DNA from: Chitinophaga terrae (ex Kim and Jung 2007)
Lineage (GTDB): Bacteria; Bacteroidota; Bacteroidia; Chitinophagales; Chitinophagaceae
DNA: 64,000 nt
Reading direction: 5' to 3'
Assembly (NCBI RefSeq): GCF_900107795.1
Contig: NZ_FNRL01000025.1
Coordinates: forward strand, 41,015-105,014
Part shown: positions 26,033-35,862 of the stretch, piece by piece
Position numbering within the stretch: the first letter of the stretch is position 1
Layout: each line of letters begins with the position of its first letter
Program-made: the position numbers and the translations under genes
Notes under the pieces: model-generated
Seen by the model: the letters and a program-made list of their open reading frames with translations, nothing else
Told to the model about the DNA's origin: nothing
Databases searched by the model: none

Positions 26033-27199
26033 TCAATCAGAGCCTAAAGCCCCCGCTATACCCATTTCCAATCCCCTCAGCTCTGCCAGCCCGCGTAAAC
26101 GGCCAATGGCGCTATAACCCGGATTGGTAAATTTATTCAGATCGTCTAACATCTGGTGACCATGATCCGGGCGCATTGGAATAGAAACATTGCGTCGTTT
26201 CATCGTCAGTAAAATATTCTTTACTACTGCAAACATGTTCACATCTCCCTCCAGGTGATTGGCTTCATAGAAGTTGCCCTGTGCATCTCTTTCTGTACTT
26301 CTCAGGTGCAGGAAATGTATATGGTCGCCCAGGCGTTCGATCATGCCTGGCAGGTCGTTATCCGGCCTAACGCCGTAAGACCCGGTGCAGAAGCACAGGC
26401 CATTGGATGTATATGGCGCTGCTACCAGCAACTCCCTCGCATCCTGTTCAGTGCTTACCACTCTTGGCAGCCCGAAAATAGGGAACGGAGGATCGTCCGG
26501 ATGGATAGCCAGCTTTACGCCTACTTCCTCTGCCACAGGGGCAATCTGTTGCAGGAAGTAAAAGAGGTGCAACTTAAGCTGGGTCGCATCTATTCCTTTA
26601 TATTTATCCAAAGCTTCCTGGAACTTTTGAAGCGTGAAGCTTTCTTCAGATCCCGGTAATCCCGCAATAATGTTCTTCTGAATAAGCGCTTTTTCTTCTT
26701 CAGCCATACCATCAAAGCGTTCTTTCGCCCTGGCTATTTCATCTTCTGTATAATCCTTTTCCGCGTTCGGCCTTTTCAGCATAAACAGGTCAAAGGCTAC
26801 CAATGCCGCTTTTTCAAAGCGTAAAGCTTTGGAGCCGTCAGCTACCGTATAGGAAAGGTCTGTACGGGTCCAGTCGAGAACCGGCATGAAATTATACGTG
26901 ACTACACGTATATCACAGGCCGCAAGATTCCTTAAAGTCTGCTGGTAATTTTGAATATATTCCTTGAAACGGCCACGTTGCGTTTTAATGTCTTCGTGTA
27001 CAGGTACACTTTCCACAACCGACCAGGTAAGGCCTGCCGCTTCTATGATCGCTTTTCTTTTTAATATCTCCTCCTTCGTCCAAACCATTCCATTGGGTAC
27101 ATGGTGTAATGCTGTAACGATGCCTGTTGCGCCGGCCTGTTTAATATCCGACAAGCTAACAGGATCATTAGGGCCGTACCAACGCCATGTCTGTTCCAT
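26033..27199 (-). CDS. uxuA: Mannonate dehydratase
   Basis: Converts D-mannonate to 2-keto-3-deoxygluconate in glucuronate catabolism. The protein of about 388 residues starts MEQTWRWYGPNDPVSL, the same opening as Escherichia coli UxuA, so I take 27199 rather than the in-frame ATG at 27208. Family motifs: GIVTALHHVPNGMVW, YNFMPVLDWTRTDL, the metal-site region VKLAIHPDDPPFP, and FCTGSYGVRPDNDLP, IHFLHLRSTER, MRPDHGHQM. It lies 92 bp after the glycerate 2-kinase gene on the same strand. No uxaC, uxuB, kdgK or kdgA is in the window, so the rest of the pathway is elsewhere. Confidence 0.96.
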   Translation of the reverse strand: MEQTWRWYGPNDPVSLSDIKQAGATGIVTALHHVPNGMVWTKEEILKRKAIIEAAGLTWSVVESVPVHEDIKTQRGRFKEYIQNYQQTLRNLAACDIRVVTYNFMPVLDWTRTDLSYTVADGSKALRFEKAALVAFDLFMLKRPNAEKDYTEDEIARAKERFDGMAEEEKALIQKNIIAGLPGSEESFTLQKFQEALDKYKGIDATQLKLHLFYFLQQIAPVAEEVGVKLAIHPDDPPFPIFGLPRVVSTEQDARELLVAAPYTSNGLCFCTGSYGVRPDNDLPGMIERLGDHIHFLHLRSTERDAQGNFYEANHLEGDVNMFAVVKNILLTMKRRNVSIPMRPDHGHQMLDDLNKFTNPGYSAIGRLRGLAELRGLEMGIAGALGSD

Positions 27200-27300
27200 T
27201 CTCAGCATAATGCATATACGTTTAGTAAATCCTGAATTTACGGGTTAGAAACCCCAAAAATATAATCTATTGACACATATACAAACTTTGATTTCAAATT

Positions 27301-28620
27301 TTAAGGCTGCGGGGCTGTCAGCAGTACGATCATCAGGTCCATTACATTGGTAGTAGTGGGCCCTGTAACCAGTAACCCGCCTGCTTTTGAGAAGAATGTC
27401 CAGGCGTCGTGGTTCCGGAGATAATCAACAGCATTTATACCCGCTTCCTGCGCCCTGCTGAACGTAGAGGCATCTACGATAGCCCCTGCTGCATTGGTTG
27501 GGCCGTCGCTTCCATCTGTACCTCCGCTGAGGACAATGATGTTAGGATTGTTGCCGGCCAGGATGCCAGCCTTTAACGCTAATTGCTGGTTACGCCCACC
27601 TGTTCCATTCCCGGTTACCACTACCGTTGTTTCACCTCCCGCCAGCAAACAGGCGGGCAAAGGCCCTTTATAGGCCTTGGCGGTCTCTATCAGCCATGCG
27701 GCAACATCTTCCACGTTTCCTGTAACGGTGTTAGACAGCAGAACAGGATGATAACCCAGGCGAATGGCGCTGGCTTCTGCCGCAGCTAACGCAATGCTAT
27801 TGGTGCCTGCAAGATAGTTATGCACGTGTGCCAGCTCCTGGCTTCCGGGTTTTGGAGTTTCCGGTATCTTACCTGCTGCCCCGTTTTGCAACCACTGAAG
27901 TAAAGCTGCGGGGATTTTGTCGCCCAGCCGGTACCGCCGGATGATCTCCAGGCTTTCGGCGAAGGTAGAAGGATCGGCTACTGTAGGCCCGGAGCCGATT
28001 ATGCTCAGGTCGTCGCCTACTACATCGCTTAACGCCAACGTACATACGGTGGCAGGAGCCAGCAATCTTGCCAGTTGTCCTCCTTTGACAGCTGAAAGAT
28101 GCTTCCTTACAATATTCATCTCCCGGATATCGGCCCCACTTTTCAGCAGCACTTCAAAGAGTTGCTGTACTTCTTCCAGCGAACTGCCGGGCGGAACATC
28201 GGCAAGCAACGCTGAAGCGCCGCCAGATAACAGGAGGAGCACAATATCGCGGGCGCCGACCTGCTTTGCGATCGCCTGCATTTTAACGGTAGCGGCTACA
28301 CTGTTCTGATCGGGAACCGGGTGCCCGGCTTCCATTTGTTCCAGGTATTTTAATGGAACGGTGTGGCCGGTCTTGGTAACAATAAATCCTTGTATGGGGA
28401 ACGAAGGCGTGAGTATTTGTTCTGCTTCCCTGGCCATGGCAGACGATGCCTTGCCTGCGCCTAATATCCATATCCGCGAGCCTGGCAATACCGGGTAGGT
28501 TGCTCCGGCAATAACAATACTTTGCCGATCCGGGGAAACAGTGATGTTGTTTTGCATGAGCTGTGCCGGGTGCACAGCTGCTACAGCGTCCAGGAATATC
28601 CTCTCTATATCTGAGATCAT
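27301..28620 (-). CDS. Glycerate 2-kinase, GckA/MOFRL type
   Basis: Phosphorylates D-glycerate to 2-phosphoglycerate. The 439-residue length fits the family. The N-terminal DUF4147 domain has ILGAGKASSAMAREAE, GHPVPDQNSV, LLLLSGGASALL and REMNIVRKHLSAVKGG. The C-terminal MOFRL domain has LLAGGETTVVVTGNGTGGRN and VLSGGTDGSDGPTNAAGAIV. Glycerate arises in degradation of some sugar acids, so a place next to uxuA is sensible, although mannonate itself goes to KDG rather than glycerate. It starts 20 bp after the Spy-like gene, so the two are probably co-transcribed. Confidence 0.93.
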   Translation of the reverse strand: MISDIERIFLDAVAAVHPAQLMQNNITVSPDRQSIVIAGATYPVLPGSRIWILGAGKASSAMAREAEQILTPSFPIQGFIVTKTGHTVPLKYLEQMEAGHPVPDQNSVAATVKMQAIAKQVGARDIVLLLLSGGASALLADVPPGSSLEEVQQLFEVLLKSGADIREMNIVRKHLSAVKGGQLARLLAPATVCTLALSDVVGDDLSIIGSGPTVADPSTFAESLEIIRRYRLGDKIPAALLQWLQNGAAGKIPETPKPGSQELAHVHNYLAGTNSIALAAAEASAIRLGYHPVLLSNTVTGNVEDVAAWLIETAKAYKGPLPACLLAGGETTVVVTGNGTGGRNQQLALKAGILAGNNPNIIVLSGGTDGSDGPTNAAGAIVDASTFSRAQEAGINAVDYLRNHDAWTFFSKAGGLLVTGPTTTNVMDLMIVLLTAPQP

Positions 28621-28640
28621 ATTTTCAATGCTGCCTGAGA

Positions 28641-29060
28641 TTACTGGTTTGCTTTACGCTGGCGTTTTTTCTCCATCTTGGCTTCCAGTTGCTCTTTCTT
28701 GTTCATTTCCCAATCATTCCATTTTTTAAACTGGGAAGCGGTGAGCACATTTTTAAAACGCTGACTACGTTCAGAATCAAGCGCTTTGAACTGGGTCATT
28801 CTTTCTTTTTTGCTGAGAGAAGTATTCTTTGTTACTGCATCCATGCGGCGCACAATATCCAGGTTGATAGCAAATATCTGCTTCTCCTGGTCTTTATTGA
28901 GGGCCAGTTTGTGAGCTATTTTGTCTGTGATTTTGTCGGCCCGGCCTTCAACAGTCCATCGTCCTCTCTCCACGGTGCTATCCTTCTGCGCATGGGCAGT
29001 TAAAACTAAGGTGCAAAAACAAGTTGCCAGGCAAAGTAATCGGGCAGCTTTAAACTTCAT
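28641..29060 (-). CDS. Small exported helical protein, Spy/DUF4890-like
   Basis: About 139 residues from MKFKAARLLCLATCFCTLVL, a signal peptide ending near LTAHAQ; nine more codons are open upstream. The mature part is highly charged and helical, with LALNKDQEKQIFAINLD and LSKKERMTQFKALDSERSQR, FKNVLTASQFKKWNDW. This pattern of LT/LN-xxQ helices resembles Spy/CpxP-type periplasmic proteins and the Bacteroidota DUF4890 group. A chaperone-like or metal-stress role is possible but unproven. It is the first gene before glycerate 2-kinase and divergent from the amidohydrolase pair. Confidence 0.65.
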   Translation of the reverse strand: MKFKAARLLCLATCFCTLVLTAHAQKDSTVERGRWTVEGRADKITDKIAHKLALNKDQEKQIFAINLDIVRRMDAVTKNTSLSKKERMTQFKALDSERSQRFKNVLTASQFKKWNDWEMNKKEQLEAKMEKKRQRKANQ

Positions 29061-29245
29061 AGTCAGCATGTCAGTGAATTTAAACAAACTTAGGTGTAAT
29101 CCAGATTCAAATTATCCCTTTTTCGTGTGAATCCAAAAACCTATTTACCATTCATAAAAAAATTGGCTTTTTGTTAAAAACAGCTTCAATGATTTGTTAC
29201 TTTAGCCTATCAACTAAATCTGGACCCTCTAAATTAGAGACTTAC

Positions 29246-32200
29246 ATGAAAAAAGCTTCTGAGAAACCCGTGAAAGCCCTGCTGTCACGGTGTCTGGCCT
29301 ATGCTATGAACCGGCGCCGCAGTAAACTGTTAGTGTTGGGACTATTAGCCTCGGCTACTTACGCCCAAGCCCAGGAAACCTTCCCCGTCAATGGGATAGC
29401 CGATCCGAGGGAAAAATGTTTCGCCTTTACCCATGCTACAATTGTTAAAGACCCGCAAACGGTATTGAACAATGCTACGTTGGTGATCAGGGATGGAAAG
29501 ATCGTAGATGTTGGCCCTGCCGCCGCTATACCTAAAGATGCTGTGGTATTGGACTGTAAAGGAAAATACATTTACCCGTCGTTCGTTGATGCATTTAGCA
29601 GCTACGGACTTGCCGAACCCAAAAAAGGGGCTTCCGCATGGAATGCGCCCCCTCAGTTCCTATCCAACACGAAAGGGGCATATGGCTGGAACCAGGCCAT
29701 TAAAAGTGAAGTGAACGCAGTTGATATCTTTGCTGTGGACGACGCTAAAGCTACTCCATTAAGGGAAGCCGGTTTTGGTACTGTACTCACCCAGCAGCAG
29801 GATGGTGTTGCCCGTGGTACTGCAGCTTTGGTTACATTGGCCGACGAAAGAGAAAATAAAGTGATCATACGCGAAAGAGCGGCAGCCGGCTACTCTTTCA
29901 ATAAAGGAAGTTCCACCCAGAACTACCCCAACTCGCTGATGGGAGCTATCGCCCTTTTACGGCAAACATACCTGGATGCACAATGGTATAAGAACCAGGG
30001 CAGTAAAGAAGGGGTAAACCTGAGCCTGCAGGCATGGAATAATAACCAGCAGCTTCCCCAGATCTTTGAGGTAAGCGACAAGTGGGATGCACTGAGAGCA
30101 GATAAGATAGGAGATGAATTTGGTGTTCAGTACATCATTAAAGCAGGCGGCAACGAATACCAGCGTATTAACGAGATGGCAGCTACAAAAGCAACCTTCA
30201 TCCTGCCGCTTAACTTCCCCGGCGCCCTGGATGTGGAAGATCCTAACGATGCCCGGTTAGTTTCCCTGGCCAGTATGAAGCATTGGGAAATGGCGCCATC
30301 ACAACCAGCGGTCTTTGAAAAAGCCAATATTCCTTTTTGCCTTACCGCCGCAGAATTGTCAGATACCCGGCAGTTCCTGGCCAACGTACGCAAGGCTATC
30401 GAATACGGACTGTCTCCCGCCAAAGCGTTGGAAGCGTTAACTAAAACGCCGGCTACCCTCATTAAATCCTACGACCAGGTAGGAAGTCTGGACGCCGGTA
30501 AACTGGCTAACTTCCTCATTACATCCGGACCCATCTTCGAAGAAAAAACTATCCTGTATCAAAACTGGGTACAAGGTCATAAATACACGATAAAGGCTGA
30601 TGGATGGAACGACGTTCGGGGGCAATACACCGTTTCGGTAACGCCTGGCGCAACATTCAATGTTGAAGTAAAAGGTAGTCCTGCCTCGCCTTCCATTGCC
30701 GTGATACAGGCAGATACCCTGGCAGGAAAGATAGACATTGATGGCAAACTGGTTACCCTTTCCCTGCCCCTGGCAAAAAATGCCAAAAGCAATCTGCGTC
30801 TTAGCGGGATGTTGGGAACCGGCGATTGGACAGGAACCGGCGTTGATACCAGCGGCAACCCTGTTAAATGGACCGCTAAATTCGTGAAAACATTACCTGA
30901 AAAGGCAGAAAACAAAAAATCAGCGACCCCGGTTTTAGGTGCGTTGTATTATCCATTCAATGGTTATGGTTGGGAGAAATTGCCTCAGCAACAGGATCTC
31001 CTTATCAAAAACGCTACGGTATGGACTAACGAAAAAGACGGCATACTGCAGCAAACGGATGTATTGATCCGCAACGGCAAGATCGCACAGATAGGTAAAA
31101 ATTTATCCGGCGGCAATGCCAGGGTAATTGACGGAACAGGCAAACATTTGTCTGCCGGGATAATCGACGAACACTCGCATATTGCCATCAGTGCGGGTGT
31201 AAATGAGTCGTCGCAATCTGTAACTGCCGAAGTAAGGATTGCAGATGTAATAAATCCAGATGATGTTAATATTTACAGGCAGCTCAGCGGCGGCGTTACA
31301 GCGTCGCATCTGTTGCACGGAAGCGCTAACGCGATCGGCGGACAATCGCAATTGATCAAATTGCGTTGGGGACAATCGGCCGAAGGCCTGAAAGTTACCA
31401 ACTGGGATCCGTTTATCAAATTCGCGCTGGGGGAAAATGTGAAGCAATCCAACTGGGGCGACCGCAATACTGTTCGCTTCCCTCAAACCAGGATGGGAGT
31501 GGAGCAGGTGTATGTAGATGCGTTCACACGGGCCAGGGAATACGAGAAGAAAGGTCCTAACAGGCGCAGAGACCTGGAATTGGATGCGTTAAGTGAAATA
31601 CTGAACCACAAGCGGTTCATCACCTGTCACTCTTATGTACAGAGTGAAATTAACATGTTAATGCATGTAGCAGACAGTTTCCATTTCAGGGTAAATACAT
31701 TTACACATATACTAGAAGGGTATAAGGTAGCTGATAAGATGAAAGCGCATGGCGCAGGCGCCGGTACGTTTGCCGACTGGTGGGCATACAAAATGGAGGT
31801 ACAGGATGCAATTCCTTACAATGCGGCGATCATGCAAAAAGTGGGGGTGGTTACAGCTATCAACTCTGATGATGCGGAGATGGCCCGCCGTTTAAACCAG
31901 GAAGCAGCTAAAACAGTGAAATATGGAGGTTTGAGCGAGGAGGATGCGTTGAAGCTGGTGACCTTGAATCCAGCCAGGTTGCTGCATGTGGATAACCGCA
32001 TGGGTAGTATTAAAGTAGGTAAGGATGCAGATGTGGTGTTATGGACAGATAACCCATTGAGCATTTACGCCAAAGCCGCAGTGACCATTGTGGACGGGAT
32101 CGTGGAGTTTGACAGGGAAACCGACCTGCAGTTACGCAGCCGCATTGCCAGCGAACGTAACCGCCTGATCCAGCTGATGCTGGCGGAAAAGAAGAAAGGT

Positions 32201-32290
32201 TCGCCGGTTAAAAAGGCAACCTATGTGCCGGATGAGATCTACCATTGCGAAGATCTCCAGGGAGGCCATCAGCAGGGAATAGTTTATTAA
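29246..32290 (+). CDS. Exported tandem amidohydrolase, only second half catalytic-looking
   Basis: Two amidohydrolase-like units in one chain. The start at 29246 follows an AGAG; an internal ATG at 29306 gives a classic signal peptide (MNRRRSKLLVLGLLASATYA) and may be the true start. Unit 1 (to about residue 470) keeps the beta-sandwich and strand order (IRDGKIVDVGPAAAIPKDAV) but reads YIYPSFVDAFSSYGL where the metal-binding HxH should be. Unit 2 has DEHSHIAI (HxH), FITCHSYVQSEI, FTHILEGYKV and AINSDDAEMARRL, a complete imidazolonepropionase/prolidase-like metal site. It is followed by a second amidohydrolase-like gene 26 bp downstream. The substrate is unknown; an exported peptidase or lactamase-type role is possible. 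Confidence 0.85.
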   Translation: MKKASEKPVKALLSRCLAYAMNRRRSKLLVLGLLASATYAQAQETFPVNGIADPREKCFAFTHATIVKDPQTVLNNATLVIRDGKIVDVGPAAAIPKDAVVLDCKGKYIYPSFVDAFSSYGLAEPKKGASAWNAPPQFLSNTKGAYGWNQAIKSEVNAVDIFAVDDAKATPLREAGFGTVLTQQQDGVARGTAALVTLADERENKVIIRERAAAGYSFNKGSSTQNYPNSLMGAIALLRQTYLDAQWYKNQGSKEGVNLSLQAWNNNQQLPQIFEVSDKWDALRADKIGDEFGVQYIIKAGGNEYQRINEMAATKATFILPLNFPGALDVEDPNDARLVSLASMKHWEMAPSQPAVFEKANIPFCLTAAELSDTRQFLANVRKAIEYGLSPAKALEALTKTPATLIKSYDQVGSLDAGKLANFLITSGPIFEEKTILYQNWVQGHKYTIKADGWNDVRGQYTVSVTPGATFNVEVKGSPASPSIAVIQADTLAGKIDIDGKLVTLSLPLAKNAKSNLRLSGMLGTGDWTGTGVDTSGNPVKWTAKFVKTLPEKAENKKSATPVLGALYYPFNGYGWEKLPQQQDLLIKNATVWTNEKDGILQQTDVLIRNGKIAQIGKNLSGGNARVIDGTGKHLSAGIIDEHSHIAISAGVNESSQSVTAEVRIADVINPDDVNIYRQLSGGVTASHLLHGSANAIGGQSQLIKLRWGQSAEGLKVTNWDPFIKFALGENVKQSNWGDRNTVRFPQTRMGVEQVYVDAFTRAREYEKKGPNRRRDLELDALSEILNHKRFITCHSYVQSEINMLMHVADSFHFRVNTFTHILEGYKVADKMKAHGAGAGTFADWWAYKMEVQDAIPYNAAIMQKVGVVTAINSDDAEMARRLNQEAAKTVKYGGLSEEDALKLVTLNPARLLHVDNRMGSIKVGKDADVVLWTDNPLSIYAKAAVTIVDGIVEFDRETDLQLRSRIASERNRLIQLMLAEKKKGSPVKKATYVPDEIYHCEDLQGGHQQGIVY

Positions 32291-32316
32291 CCAAAGTATT
32301 TGCAAAGCTTAGCGCT

Positions 32317-33600
32317 ATGAAAAAGAAATTTATAATGTTCGGCCTGGCCATGTGGTTGCATTCAGCCTATGCACAGGAAACTATATCACCGGCAGGTCCT
32401 CAGCAGAAGCCTGTCTTTTTGACCAATGCTGTTATTCACGTAGGTAACGGCCAGGTTATAGAAAAAGGTACAATCACTTTTGATAAAGGAAAGATCACTG
32501 CTGTTGGAACTTCTGTTGCTGCGGCGCCGGCTGATGCAACGGTGGTTGATCTGAAAGGACAGCATGTATATCCAGGAATTATCGTTCCGGATTCTGACCT
32601 GGGATTGATAGAATTTGAAAGTGTAAGGGCCACCATAGATGTTCGGGAAGTAGGGGAGATAAATCCTTCCGTGAGATCATTGATCGCTTACAACACTGAT
32701 TCCAAAGTGATCAACACGCTTCGTTCCAATGGTATTTTACTTGCTCAGGTAACGCCCCAAGGCGGCATTATCAGCGGTACTTCTTCGGTTGTACAGTTAG
32801 ACGCCTGGAACTGGGAGGATGCCGCCTACAAAGTAGATAACGGCCTGCATTTCTTTATTCCCCGCCAGAATACAGGCGGGCGGAGGGGGCCCAATGGAGG
32901 CGATGCACCAAAAACAGCGCTCGACCAGGTAGAGGGAGTACGTGCGTTTTTCCGGGAGGCTAAAGCATACCTCCAGGAAGCTAAGCATACTGCCACCAAC
33001 CTGAAATTCGAGGCTATGCGCCCTCTCTTTAAAAAGGAGCAGAAACTATTCGTGCACTGCGACCTGGTAAAAGAAATGCTGGTAGCTATTGATTTCGCAA
33101 AGGAATTCGACCTGGATGTAACCATTGTGGGGGGAGCAGATTCCTGGCAAATCGCCGACCTGCTGAAACAATCCAACATTTCTGTGATCCTTACTCAACC
33201 TCATAGTCTACCCATCATGCAGGACGATGATGTTGATCAGCCATACAAAACAGCGGCGCAGTTGCAAAAGGCAGGTGTACTTTTCTGTTTGAGCAATGAA
33301 GGTTTCTGGCAGCAAAGGAACCTTGGCTTTGAAGCTGGTACCGCCGCAGCTTATGGACTTACAAAGGAAGAAGCTTTATCTGCCGTTACCATTAACGCTG
33401 CCAAGATCCTGGGTATAGACAAAATGACCGGTACGCTGGAAGTAGGTAAGGATGCGAATATAGCTGTCAGTACGGGAGATATGTTGGATATGAAATCCAG
33501 CGTTATTACCCAGGCATTTATCCAGGGCCGGGAAATCAACCTGGATAATAAACAGAAACAACTTTCAGAAAAGTATATAAAGAAGTATGGATTGCAATAA
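32317..33600 (+). CDS. Amidohydrolase-like exported protein lacking metal ligands
   Basis: A protein of 427 residues from MKKKFIMFGLAMWLHSAYAQ (signal peptide). The amidohydrolase fold is recognisable: ITFDKGKITAVGTSVA, HVYPGIIVPDSDLGL in place of the metal HxH segment, VEGVRAFFREAKAY, LFVHCDLVKEMLVAIDF, and the closing AAKILGIDKMTGTLEVGKDA. The first two His ligands are absent, and the last acidic position reads FCLSNEGFWQQRN instead of a conserved SD. It probably has no hydrolase activity and may act as a subunit or substrate-binding partner of the upstream tandem protein, with which it is co-directional and 26 bp apart. A terminator follows at 33622. Confidence 0.82.
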   Translation: MKKKFIMFGLAMWLHSAYAQETISPAGPQQKPVFLTNAVIHVGNGQVIEKGTITFDKGKITAVGTSVAAAPADATVVDLKGQHVYPGIIVPDSDLGLIEFESVRATIDVREVGEINPSVRSLIAYNTDSKVINTLRSNGILLAQVTPQGGIISGTSSVVQLDAWNWEDAAYKVDNGLHFFIPRQNTGGRRGPNGGDAPKTALDQVEGVRAFFREAKAYLQEAKHTATNLKFEAMRPLFKKEQKLFVHCDLVKEMLVAIDFAKEFDLDVTIVGGADSWQIADLLKQSNISVILTQPHSLPIMQDDDVDQPYKTAAQLQKAGVLFCLSNEGFWQQRNLGFEAGTAAAYGLTKEEALSAVTINAAKILGIDKMTGTLEVGKDANIAVSTGDMLDMKSSVITQAFIQGREINLDNKQKQLSEKYIKKYGLQ

Positions 33601-33621
33601 TGGGTGAATAAGTATATAAGG

Positions 33622-33660
33622 ATAAGGTTGTATCGGAAGATGCAACCTTATTCATTTTTT
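33622..33660 (+). terminator. Intrinsic terminator after the amidohydrolase pair
   Basis: A 13-bp stem with one wobble (ATAAGGTTGTATC, 33622-33634, with 33639-33651), a 4-nt loop, then TTCATTTTTT. Confidence 0.8.
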
Positions 33661-33663
33661 AAA

Positions 33664-33701
33664 ACTAAACGAGGTTACCCGCCAAGGTAACCTCGTTTAG
33701 T
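33664..33701 (-). terminator. Terminator hairpin after tyrS
   Basis: A perfect 16-bp stem (33664-33679 with 33686-33701) with a 6-nt loop, followed on minus by TTTT and then AT-rich DNA. It lies about 30 bp past the tyrS stop. Confidence 0.75.
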
Positions 33702-33733
33702 AATTATGCCTCTTCAATAGAAGCAATATTGGA

Positions 33734-35017
33734 TTATACCGTTTTTACCAGGTAATAATTAGTCTTGCCTTTCTGTACCAGAAGATATTTACCATTCAGG
33801 AGATCCACTGATGATATCACCTGGTCAATGCCTGTAGCTTTTTTCTTGTTAATGCTCACACCTCCGCCCTGAACGGTTTTACGGGCTTCTCCTTTGCTGG
33901 GGAAGATACCTGATTCGGCTAAGAGACTAACGATATCTTTCCCTGCCTGCAGGTCGGCAGCCGCTATTTCGTGTTGAGGCACCCCGTTCATCACATCCAG
34001 CAACTGATCTTCTGATAGGGAAGCCAGTACTTCTGCCGTGTTGTTATTGAAAAGGATGGAAGAGGCTTTTACCGCGAATTCATAATTCTCCCGTCCGTGT
34101 ATAAACGTAGTTACTTCTTCGGCCAGCCTTTTCTGAAGTATCCTTAAGTGCGGGGCTTCTTTATGTTGTGCGATCAGGCTATCGATCTCCTCTTTGCCAA
34201 GGAAAGTAAAGATCTTGATATAGCTTTCGGCATCCGCATCGCTGGTGTTGAACCAGAATTGGTAGAACATATAAGGGGATGTACGTTTAGCGTCGAGCCA
34301 AACGGTGCCCTGTTCAGTTTTACCGAATTTTGTTCCATCAGCTTTTTTGATCAGCGGGCAGGTAAATGCGAAGGCTTCGCCACCAGCTTTACGACGGATC
34401 AGCTCTGTTCCGGTAACAATGTTACCCCATTGGTCGGAACCGCCCATCTGCAGTTTACAGTTCTTAGTTGTATAAAGATGATAGAAGTCGTAGCCCTGGA
34501 TTAACTGGTAGGTAAACTCAGTAAATGACATTCCGTTATCTCCTTCCAGCCTTTTCTTCACCGAGTCTTTTGCCATCATGTAGTTAACAGTGATGTGTTT
34601 GCCGGTGTCTCTGATAAAGTCCAGGAAGGAAATATGCTGAAACCAGTCGAAGTTATTTACCATTTCGGCTGCATTGGGCTTTGCCGGGTCGAAGTCCAGG
34701 AAGCTTTCCAATTGCGCGCGGATACCGGCTACGTTTTTAGCCAGGGTATCGAGGTCTAACATTTTTCTTTCTTCTGCCTTAAACGATGGATCGCCTACCA
34801 TCCCGGTAGCGCCACCCACTAATGCTAGGGGTTTATGCCCTGCCTTTTGCAGGTGCACCAGCAACAGGATAGGCACCAGGCTACCTATATGCAGCGATTC
34901 AGCAGTCGGATCAAAACCAATGTAAGCACTGGTCATTTCCTTTTGTAATTGCTCTTCCGTGCCAGGCATCATATCCTGAAGCATACCCCGCCAACGCAGT
35001 TCTTCTATCAGATTCAT
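33734..35017 (-). CDS. tyrS: Tyrosyl-tRNA synthetase
   Basis: Charges tRNA-Tyr; 427 residues, the usual length of the TyrS type with a C-terminal S4 domain. The class I signature is TAESLHIGSLVPIL (HIGH equivalent HIGS) and KFGKT replaces KMSKS. Tyrosine-site elements YIGFDPTAES, YQLIQGYDFYHLY and QMGGSDQWGNI are intact. The S4-like tail is present (FPSKGEARKTVQGGGVSINK). TATTTTTGT on the minus strand near 35055-35047 could be the promoter -7 box. The gene is divergent from the TapB-like gene. Confidence 0.98.
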   Translation of the reverse strand: MNLIEELRWRGMLQDMMPGTEEQLQKEMTSAYIGFDPTAESLHIGSLVPILLLVHLQKAGHKPLALVGGATGMVGDPSFKAEERKMLDLDTLAKNVAGIRAQLESFLDFDPAKPNAAEMVNNFDWFQHISFLDFIRDTGKHITVNYMMAKDSVKKRLEGDNGMSFTEFTYQLIQGYDFYHLYTTKNCKLQMGGSDQWGNIVTGTELIRRKAGGEAFAFTCPLIKKADGTKFGKTEQGTVWLDAKRTSPYMFYQFWFNTSDADAESYIKIFTFLGKEEIDSLIAQHKEAPHLRILQKRLAEEVTTFIHGRENYEFAVKASSILFNNNTAEVLASLSEDQLLDVMNGVPQHEIAAADLQAGKDIVSLLAESGIFPSKGEARKTVQGGGVSINKKKATGIDQVISSVDLLNGKYLLVQKGKTNYYLVKTV

Positions 35018-35166
35018 GATTTTTTATTCAATTTTTGCAAACCTACAAAAATAAACAGGAATAACTGATTTTATGGAAGGCTTCGTCATATATTAGAATA
35101 TCTATGTACATTTACGACGGAAACCCATTGTTTATTATTGTTTTGTTCACCCCAGAAACTGCGTTT

Positions 35167-35862
35167 ATGAAAAGGCTTCTGTTCTTGCTGTTAACCGCAT
35201 GTTGTGTTTTCCCTTTACAAGCCCAGAAATGTAGCGGCTACTACTACCTGCGGAACAATGCCGAAATTGAAATGACCATTTATGATGCTAGAGACAATGC
35301 GAGCGGGAAAACTGTGTATAAAATTACCAGTGTCCGGAGCGCCGGCGACAGTACTATCTCCGATTTTACCAATACCTATTACGACGAAAATGAACAGGCT
35401 CTCACAACCGGGCAAGGGCATTTTAGCTGTTATGGCGCCGGTGTCATTGTGGATATGAAAATGAGTATCCCTACTCTAAAGCAGTTTAAGGAAGTTCAGA
35501 TGGAGGCGCGTTCGAACAAGGCCTACCTCGATTATCCCGCCGATATGCAGGTAGGGCAGGAGCTCAAAGCCGGGCGGTATGAAATGGTAGGGAAAATGGA
35601 TGGTATGGACGTTGGCGTCAGCTACAGCGTGAACAACCGGAGAGTATCAGGTAAGGAGAAGATTACAACGCCGGCCGGTACCTGGAATTGCTATAGGATT
35701 GTTTATGATATAGATTTTGAGATGAGGATGATGGGAACGGGAATTCCTATACAATTCAGTGCAGTAGAATGGTTTGCGCCTGGATTCGGTACTGTTAAAT
35801 CTGTTTCCATGAAAGATGGGAAGCTGGTAGGAGGAACAGAGATAACGTCAGTAAAAAACTAA
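35167..35862 (+). CDS. Exported DUF3108/TapB-like protein
   Basis: The start at 35167 (MKRLLFLLLTACCVFPLQAQ) gives a signal peptide; the frame extends 21 codons further. The mature part of about 210 residues is beta-rich with YDARDNASGKTVYKITSV, YYDENEQALTTG, and the DUF3108-type ITTPAGTWNCYRIVYDIDF followed by VEWFAPGFGTVKSVSM. Proteins of this fold occur in many Gram-negative exported proteins and have no settled function; the tail pattern matches what is called TapB family in Bacteroidota. It converges on rfbD with a shared bidirectional terminator. Confidence 0.7.
   Translation: MKRLLFLLLTACCVFPLQAQKCSGYYYLRNNAEIEMTIYDARDNASGKTVYKITSVRSAGDSTISDFTNTYYDENEQALTTGQGHFSCYGAGVIVDMKMSIPTLKQFKEVQMEARSNKAYLDYPADMQVGQELKAGRYEMVGKMDGMDVGVSYSVNNRRVSGKEKITTPAGTWNCYRIVYDIDFEMRMMGTGIPIQFSAVEWFAPGFGTVKSVSMKDGKLVGGTEITSVKN

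Noticed and set aside
25517..26047. A 176-codon plus-strand frame across inverted repeat B
   Set aside because: It runs through the hairpin and the divergent marR start, has repetitive lysine-rich content from the repeat, and resembles no protein.
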